In this document: in pieces, positions 56,811 to 64,000 of the stretch
Numbering within the stretch: the stretch's first letter is position 1
Layout of the letters: each line of letters opens with the position of its first letter
Assembly (NCBI GenBank): GCA_947034885.2
Contig: OX344751.2
Span: 8,432,001 to 8,496,000, forward strand
Length of the DNA stretch: 64,000 nucleotides
From: Thuidium tamariscinum
Lineage: Eukaryota > Streptophyta > Bryopsida > Hypnales > Thuidiaceae
Direction of reading: 5' to 3'
The notes under the pieces: model-generated
What the model was told of the DNA's origin: nothing
The model's database searches: none
The model's input: only the letters and a program-made list of their open reading frames with translations
Position numbers and translations under genes: made by a program

Positions 56811-58326
56811 GTCATGAAATATTGAAATTTATTTTAAAGATAGAGAAACTAATTGTCTTTGTAGCAATATAATTTCTTTTTTCAATTAATGTCTAGGGAC
56901 AAAAGTTTTGTTCAAAAGTAGAGAGACCAAGCAATAAAAAATAAATTCTCTTAAACTTTAAATTTTAATTAAAAAATTTCCCCTATAGATTTAATTTTTG
57001 TCTACATAGAAAGCTTTGATTGATTTCATTTGAATAAATTACGTGAAATTTATGAACAATCTTATTTTTGGGCAATCTAAGCATCTTTTTGAAAAATAAC
57101 TTGTAGGATTCATTTTTAATGCAATTTCTATAATTTTAAAAAAAGAAGCTCCACATGGCTCAATATTCTTGTTAGAAAAATCTCACGACTAGGATTAGTG
57201 TCTTTTAATTCCATCTTAGAAACACTAATAATCTAGATTTTCCTCCTTTCCTATACCCACTTCTAATTAACAATTCTTTAAAGAATGAATATTATGGGGG
57301 ATTTTTCCTAAAATAAATTTCCTAGACTCTCAACCAAATTTTCCACTATAAAAATTTAAAGCTCATAACTCTATAGTGCAAAAATTTTTAATTAAGAAGG
57401 TTCAAAGTCAAATAATCTAGTTTTGCAATATAGTGAATTTCTTTAAAATGGTAGTATTCCATTAGTTTGACACTTTTGATAGTTCAAAACTTCAAATAGT
57501 GTGGTCTGAAATCTAAAACTATCATAGATTTTTGAAATTTATTTATGTTGTAGATGTCTGAAATCTATACTAATCCAAGATGTTTTAGACCGTGCAGTTT
57601 GAAATCAAAATGTGTCATAGATTTTTAAAATCTACATGCATCCTAGATGTTTGAAATCTATACATGTCCTAGATTTTAGTTTTAAATTCAAATTGTATAG
57701 TCTCAAAAATGGCATAAGGAATACTTCCATTTTAATGAAATTTGCCATCAATGTGCACAAAAAAATTTGTTTTTTCACCTTAAATGTAGATACCTTACAA
57801 TCTGTGTAGTTGAAAAAATTTAGATTTATTACACACATTCTTATAGTAGTTACTAGTAGGGTGTAAGATTGTATGGTTAGAAATGCAAAGAAATACAATT
57901 TTCAATTTTTTTTAATTCTTTGCAATAGAATAACAAATTTGAGTGATTTTTGGCAAAAAAAGGTGTTAGTTTTTTAAGGGATCATGAAGAAGGCTACCTA
58001 AAAAATCTAAGTGGATGAAGTGTTTGTTGAAATAATTCAATTATCTAAGCTTAATTTGCCTATAGAAGTAAATCCTATCTATTTTAGGCATCACTCTTTT
58101 GAGATAGAGCCTATCTCTTTACCAAGTGCCCATGCAAGAATTGACATTTTCATCCCCAAAGGACTTTTGAAATAACTCTAACAAAAAAAGAACACCCCAT
58201 TCAAATTCATTGTATAATCTTACTACTTATCCTTCAAAACACCACATTCATTAATTCAAAAAGACTAGCTAGGGGTCAAAATATTAAAATGAAATATCAA
58301 ATATGCTAGTTAAAATTTTTAAGTAT
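56811..58326. other. AT-rich intergenic sequence
   Basis: A degenerate field of TAGATNTTTGAAATCTATA words runs from about 57500 to 57690. The 88-codon minus frame (57632-57898) has no recognisable product. Confidence 0.35.
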
Positions 58327-58486
58327 GTCCCATATGAATATGGACAAATAGATACGGACATATGGATATAAATATCTATATATCTATATAGATATGAAAA
58401 TGTGAATGCACACATGTACATGTACAAATATGGATACATAAATATAAACATGGCTACATGGATATGAATAAATTGGATACGAACAT
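58327..58486. repeat. Degenerate ATATGGATA/CATGGATATG array
   Basis: Short variants of GGATA and ATATG repeat irregularly. The tyrosine/methionine-rich minus frame 58284-58535 is a product of the array. Confidence 0.6.
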
Positions 58487-58687
58487 TTTTTATATCTTTG
58501 CAGCTCCCAAACTTTGAATCACAATATGAATTCATACTTGAGACATCCTAAATAATTGATCATTTTACAAAATACTTATTTACAAAATTTTATATCTTTG
58601 CAGCTCCCAAATTTTGAATCACAATATGAATTCATACTTGAGACATCCTAAATAATTGATCATTTTACAAAATACTTATTTACAAAT
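58487..58687. repeat. Recent tandem duplication of a 100-bp unit
   Basis: Two 100-bp units run head to tail from TTTTATATCTTTGCAGCTCC to AATACTTATTTACAAA. I see a single difference (CAAACTTTG versus CAAATTTTG), so the duplication is young or recently homogenised. Confidence 0.92.
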
Positions 58688-58791
58688 CATACGTGATCTC
58701 TATCTTGGTTAATCTCTTGATACTACTCCATTACAATTACATCCTATAAGTTGGAACAACCCAATGCCACTAGTCACCCAATTCCATCACA

Positions 58792-59129
58792 TAAGAGGAT
58801 TTTCAGCTCTTGTACAAGATTGTGAGTTCCCAAATGCTGGGAATGCATTGGGAACTCTGGGAACGTGATGTTGATGTGGTTGAGCGACTGTCACGTCAGA
58901 AAATAATAATTTTCTATTAATTTTAATTAAATATTAAATATTTTTAAAATATTTTTTTGAATCATTTTTTTCTCTTTAATACATTCTGAAGTTTTTTGGA
59001 AAAAAAAAAATTTAATTTTTTTTTTTCAAAATTCAAAAATTCAGACCAGCAGGGTGCTGGTCTGCAGCAGTGGGAACAATTTCGGGGAACCCCCCTGAAA
59101 CGGTCTCCTGGGGCCCAAAAATCCTCTTA
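58792..59129. mobile_element. TAAGAGGATTT-type MITE, copy 2
   Basis: TAAGAGGATTTTC faces AAAAATCCTCTTA across 338 bp, better conserved at the ends than the copy at 42536-42857. It has the same internal order of blocks, including GGTCTGCAGCAGTGGGAACA and GAAACGGTCTCC near the right end. No coding frame. Confidence 0.75.
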
Positions 59130-61574
59130 CGTCTATTAGATCATCCTATTTAAGACTTTAAGTCACTCATCCATCCATCACCACAATCTTAGCAAATTTT
59201 AACTTTTTAAGCATCATGACAATGAACTTGAGGAGGGGACATGTCATTGAGTGATTTTAGCATAGAGTCTAGTAACACTTTACCAATTTAGTGCCAACAA
59301 CCTTTGAAAAATCACAAAAAATTCTTTTTTTTGTTAGAATTTAATCATTCTACTTGCAAATGACTTCTCTCAAATTTTTCAATATGTAGAAAATAGTTTC
59401 TCCAAGCTTTACGAATAGCTTCTCCAAGCTTCTCCTAGCCTCTCCAAGATATCAAATTTGGTTGTAATAGGTTGGTTTAGTTTAAGACTAGTAGATTTGG
59501 GTGCCGTCAAGCGCCAAACTTTGACACATAGCTTGGTTCTTGAAGACCCCTTTTCCATTAGTCTAATATTACAAAAAGTTACATACAAATGTATAGTAAG
59601 TTAAGGATTAAAGTTCAACACCTATGAAAGTGGTGTAAGCTGTCACTGTCACTCTTGCATCCATAAATTCCATTAGATGTTTTTTAAAGCCTTTAGAAGA
59701 ATGTTTTATAGATGTTCCTCAAAATTGTTCCCTATGCTACTATAAACCAACTACTACTAGATTGAATATTCAATTTTTTTAAAATTAAATATTTTTAATT
59801 TCAATTATTTGAGAAAAATTCAAAAATTCAATTTTTTTTTAATTTTTTAATTTCTTTAAAATAATTAATTCAAATATTTTAATTAATTGATATTATCTAA
59901 TGTGGAAGTCTCTTGACCACTTTAAATTGCTTACGTGACAATGTTCCCAATGTTCTCACAATCTTGGAACTCGCAATTTTATGGAGGCCTCACAAAAACA
60001 TACAATATTTCTTCCTCATATCACTTTTCACATACAGCACCATGTTCCAAAATTCCATGTAATACCTATTTTGGGTGCTTCCGTCCGCTGTGACATTCTA
60101 CTGGAGAGGTCTCACTGTCGCCTGGTCTTCATGAAAAGTAAGAAACTTCCAGTCCGGAGAAGTGCACGGACTTGTCTGCCGAGTCTCTCCAAAGTCCTGT
60201 CAGAGCCTGCAACCCGCAAAGGCAGTTGAAATTCATGTGCTGTAACTTACAATTGAAAATTCATGTAAGTTAACAATTTTCTGGAAGAGGAGCAGAGGGG
60301 AAACTTCAGTCAGTTCAGTTGCCGTGGAGTGAGTACCCGATTTCTTTTGATTTCTTTTATACATTTGAGGTGGGGACATAAATAGGAAGATTATTAATTG
60401 GGTGCAGGATTGACCGGAACGACTCCAAAACTGAAGATAGCGTACCGGTACTCAGAAGCTTACCGGGGGCAGGAAAAGTCGCTGTAGCCACGTACGCTCG
60501 TGTGAAACCAAATCAATCTCCTACGGAACCACGAATTGAAAGTTGGGAGATGCCGACGATGATGAAGTTGGACTGTGGCTGCGTAAGCTGGCTGCCTGCA
60601 AATGCAAGGACATTCCATGTTCCGATCCTGTGGGGTCAAACTTCATTACTTTCAGTGGGCTTGTCCCGTTTGTTCAAAAAACAAAACAAAAATCTTCATT
60701 ACTTTCCAATATTATAAAACACACCTTTCTCATAATTCAAAACATAGAAATAAAATTTCTATGACTTTTTGGAAGTACTTTCTTTGGTAAAATCTTAGTG
60801 ATTACAAAAATGCTTAATACAGTACGATAGTTTGAGCGAAAATGGAGATGGCAGTGATAAACGCCATTGTGTAAATGGTGTGTTTTTTGAGATCACATCA
60901 AGAGAAGTTGTATATAGGAGTGAAACTGTTTGGACGATTCCTTCGCAATTGGAACTTGTAATGAGTTTTCTTTTGTCAAACCTACGCCCCCTTCAATTCT
61001 CCCAAGTAACAAAAACTGCTTGGATGAGGACAAATTATCCGAAATGAAGAACAATCATCGCGTGAGGGAGGGAGGGATGGACCCCGCTGTTCCCGCAACG
61101 GCAATGCTCGCCCGCAAAGTCAGTCCCTGGAATGCGCTTGAAAGGTTCCCTGGCGGCTGCATATGAATCGCCTTCACCGGGAATCATTCTAGAATACGAA
61201 GACTGGAATTTCCACATCCCGAGGCAACGAGCGAAGCCCAACTCGACGAAGCTGCAGCCAGACACATAAGCCCCTCGCTCATCAAGCAGGCGGGGGGCGT
61301 CGACGAACTTCGCTGCGTGGTGCATCCATGAAATGCCATTGGAGATTCTTTCTGCGAAACCTGAGCTCCACGGTAAGTACTTCCTGAACAAGTCTTTGGC
61401 TCTCTGACACTCCTAACTTACTCACTTAACTTTACTGCCTTTTCAGCTTCGTTACTGACTACTCGACGAACGCGCCTGCCCCCAGAAGGCCCAGAGTCAG
61501 TGGGGATCAGTCAAAAGTAGGAATCCAGCAATAAAAATAATGAAGGAAATGCAAACGTTTCGTCGAAGGGCGTC
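59130..61574. other. Upstream region of the dioxygenase gene, no gene recognised
   Basis: AT-rich up to about 60050, with a fragment near 59890 shared with 51827-51885. From 60050 onward it is balanced and non-repetitive. Frames such as 60502-60717 (+), 60832-61047 (+) and 61035-61391 (-, no ATG start) give no recognisable product. It probably holds distal promoter sequence. Confidence 0.35.
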
Positions 61575-61811
61575 TATATAAAGCCTCTGGAAGCACGCAC
61601 TCTCAGTTTGCGGCCTCATGCACGCATCTTCGGGATCAATCGATCGCTGGAGTAGTGGATCGGAGCCCTGTCGACTTGCATGGAAAGGACGCCCCCGGTA
61701 CTTGCTAACTTTGAGCATTCGCCAGCTTCGACTGGACATCAATAGCAAACCCAGCAGCAGCAGCAGCAGCCGATCATCCGATCATCGACTGTCTGTTGGT
61801 GGGTATATATA
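61575..61811 (+). promoter_or_regulatory. Two TATA-box candidates upstream of the dioxygenase
   Basis: TATATAAA at 61575-61582 and TATATATAAG at 61804-61813 lie 658 and 427 bp upstream of the ATG at 62240. The second stands in a GC-rich setting and is the better candidate. An AGC trinucleotide run lies between them at about 61754-61771. Confidence 0.4.
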
Positions 61812-62239
61812 AGTTTAGTCTGGGAATGAGTCTTGTCGCAGTGGTCGGCTTGACCTGGCGGGACTACCCGTGCTTGTAGTTGAAGTGAGCTGGCCGGCAC
61901 AGTGGCCCCAGTCCCTGCTTTTTGCTATTCGCGGGGATGCCTGCTTGCTTAATTGCGAAATGCATTGTTCCCACTGCCGACGACGTGTAGGATATGCCCG
62001 TGGCGCAGGAAAAAAGTCATATGAATACGTGCACGGACATCCCATGACTTCTTCTCACTGGGAGTCTTCTCCTGTCGCTTCTGCTGCTCTTATTATTCGG
62101 TACTAGTGAGGAATTGAAGCTCGTCGCGGCGACGGGATCAGTCAGTTGTTCGTGGTGTGGAGTTTGTTGTAGCAGCGCGTGCAGATAGATAAAGAGAATT
62201 GTGGGGTGGTTGGGAGTAGGACTGACTCGGCGTACGTAG

Positions 62240-63521
62240 ATGGCCGCAATCCCAGTGGCATCCTCTCACGCGCACAATGCAGGGGATCGGGCTGCTGCCC
62301 TGACGCATGCTAACACGGCGATTCGCAACGCGAGCCTGCTCTCGGCGCTGGTGCACAACTCGCGCCAGCTGCCCGCGATGTTCATCGAGGCGGAAGATCA
62401 ACGACCCGTGCTGGACATGGACGCAGACGTCCCCGCTCATCACGCAATTCCCATCGTGGACATGGCGAGCGCACGACCCGCTCTAGTAAACAGCATCGCG
62501 GCGGCCTGTTCGCAATTCGGCTTCTTCCAGGTGATGAACCACGGCGTGGACGCGTCTCTCATCCAGCGCTGTGAGGCGGAAGCCCATAAGATGTTCGAGC
62601 TTCCGCTGGAAGTGAAGGAGCGCGTGCACCGCCCCCCCGGGACATCCTTCGGCTATGGAGCCAACACCTGGGTGAACCAGACCGTCATGCACTGGGCCGA
62701 GAGCTTCCACATGCAGCTGCACCCGCAGTCCAACATCCGGGAGTTTTCCGCCAAGCTCTTCGCCGAAAGCCACCATCCTACTCAATTCAGTTCCACAGTG
62801 GAAGACTACATGGCGCAAATCGAGAAGCTGGCGAGGGAGCTGCTGGAGCTGCTCACGGAAGGACTGGGACTGGAGCCCACACAGTTCAATCACTACGTAA
62901 ACCAGGAGAGGATGATGTCAATGCGATTCAATCTCTACCCGCCTTGTCCGCAGCCCGAGCTTGCAATTGGGTTGCGGGCGCACACCGACCCTCATTTGCT
63001 CACGATTCTGCACCAGGACGACGTGGCGGGGCTACAAGTGCACATTGACGAGCAGTGGATCACCGTGAAGCCGCGACCCGGCTGCTTCGTCATCAATGTC
63101 GGTGACCTCTTCCAGGTGAACGACTCAAATTGACTCGTCGATCGATTCTGACATTAGAAATGGAATGCTAGCGCCGGCCATTCGTAACTCAGCTAGTGCA
63201 AACGTTGACAGATAGTTGTGCTCACGCTGTTGCAATGGTTTGAATTGTTTGATTCTATTCAATTTGCAGGTGCTGAGCAATACGCGGTACAAGAGTGTGC
63301 TGCATCGAGCGGCGGTGAACGGGACGTCGAAGCGGCTGTCGCTGGCGTGTTTTCTGAATCCGCCTCTAAGTGCCACTGTGGAAGCGCCGAAGGAGCTCAT
63401 CAGCGAGGAACATCCGCAGGTGTATCGTCCCTTCACGTGGGGGGAGTATCTGGCCAACGCGTATAAGTTCCACCCAGCCACAGGCGGTGAGCGACATGAA
63501 CGCTTCTTCCTGGAAAGATGA
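62240..63521 (+). CDS. 2-oxoglutarate/Fe(II)-dependent dioxygenase, gibberellin-oxidase-like
   Basis: Exon 1 is 62240-63115 and exon 2 is 63270-63521, with a GT-AG intron of 154 bp; the product has 375 residues. Family members use 2-oxoglutarate and O2 to hydroxylate or oxidise small molecules in the cytosol. An N-terminal DIOX_N domain (about 68-175) contains IPIVDMA and GFFQVMNHGV. The jelly-roll core has NLYPPCP at 231-237, the iron ligands H248, D250 and H304 in RAHTDPH and VLHRAAV, and the 2OG-binding R314-x-S316 in RLSLACF. The catalytic set is complete and the length is normal. The intron after VGDLFQ is at a position often seen in this superfamily. MFIEAEDQRP resembles the FIWP-type segment of GA 20-oxidases, but the substrate cannot be fixed; other DOXC activities are possible. 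Confidence 0.93.
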
Positions 63522-64000
63522 ATTCCGTCGGAAACAGTCACACCGCCTCCTCCAGGAGAAATGGATGCAATTCCGTGTTATATTGAACACATCAGCCGTG
63601 ATTGATTATATAAACTTCTGTTCTCTGGAGGATGAAGAAGAAGGACTCAATCTCTTTTGTCCTGTTCAAAAGTGGTGTGGACCAAAGAGCTTTTCCTCAT
63701 TCCAGATCCGAAACAGTCTACAAAAAAGTGGGAGAGGTAGCATACAGGAAGGAATGCTGAGAAAGCACAGCTGAAAGCAACTGGGTCATAAGAATATCAC
63801 CCATGTTCTGCCCATGCCATCTGACCTTGCAATGCTTGTCTTGCAATGGTGTAAGTTAGTAAGGAGAACATGGGTCTCATTTGAGTGATCCATTTGGGAT
63901 CCATTTGGTAGCCATTTTGACGGATCTGGCACAGAGACAACACGGGGAGAAGCTCCACTGCTGGGAATTGAATCCTACTGTTTAGGCAGCTTTTTTGTAC
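63522..64000 (+). other. 3' flank of the dioxygenase gene
   Basis: It should contain the 3' UTR. Open frames overlapping the last exon (for example 63370-63774) are shadows of the coding exon. Nothing else was recognised. Confidence 0.4.

Noticed and set aside
61035-61391. 118-codon minus-strand frame upstream of the dioxygenase
   Set aside because: It lacks an ATG at its start and has no recognisable domain; chance is likely in GC-balanced DNA.
62483-62893. 136-codon minus-strand frame over the dioxygenase
   Set aside because: It is the antisense shadow of a GC-rich coding exon; the plus-strand frame has the full catalytic motif set.
1-64000. CRISPR arrays, operons or prokaryotic defence loci
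   Set aside because: The window is intron-containing plant-type DNA; no regularly spaced direct repeats with unique spacers were seen.

Overview
The window looks like nuclear DNA of a land plant, probably a bryophyte and perhaps a moss; that placement is inference. The evidence is a plant-type arginyl-tRNA synthetase split by 14 short GT-AG introns (about 110-380 bp), a plant DOXC-type 2-oxoglutarate dioxygenase with one intron, telo-boxes upstream of the synthetase, and CACTA, Harbinger, Mutator and mariner-type repeats. Coding stretches are visibly GC-richer than the AT-rich DNA between them. There is no prokaryotic organisation.

Only three genes can be supported. (1) At the left edge on the minus strand is the start of a multi-pass membrane protein (1-549), cut by the window. 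(2) At 34943-39908 (+) is a complete 15-exon arginyl-tRNA synthetase. Every exon junction keeps frame, and two in-frame starts would give an organelle-type and a cytosolic-type protein. (3) At 62240-63521 (+) is a complete two-exon 2OG-Fe(II) dioxygenase related to gibberellin oxidases. The three genes share no obvious pathway.

The rest is mostly transposon-derived. From left to right: a TTAA-flanked piggyBac-like element (2.8-4.0 kb) with a smaller inverted repeat inside; a Stowaway-like element (4.2-4.7 kb); two related modular foldback elements with TA target sites (6.4-7.8 and 14.8-16.0 kb); small MITEs at 9.7, 12.5 and 13.1 kb; a 3 kb CACTA-like composite (17.8-20.8 kb) containing a tRNA-derived SINE and a palindrome; a Mutator-like element with a 10-bp target duplication (23.2-24.3 kb); CACTA-type MITEs at 28.8, 32.5 and 41.6 kb; Tourist/Harbinger elements at 13.1, 45.0 and 49.6 kb; a nested pair at 50.5-51.8 kb; and a 932-bp near-perfect palindrome at 55.9-56.8 kb.

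The most interesting system-level signal is a transposon family with termini GGGTCATTGCAAGAAACACC and 4-bp target duplications. One copy sits inside a Stowaway-like element whose uninterrupted relative is also in this window, so the insertion can be read directly. The second copy has become an almost complete hairpin. Several other insertions are likewise backed by related uninterrupted copies within the window. Nothing here clearly amounts to an undescribed defence, metabolic or regulatory gene system.
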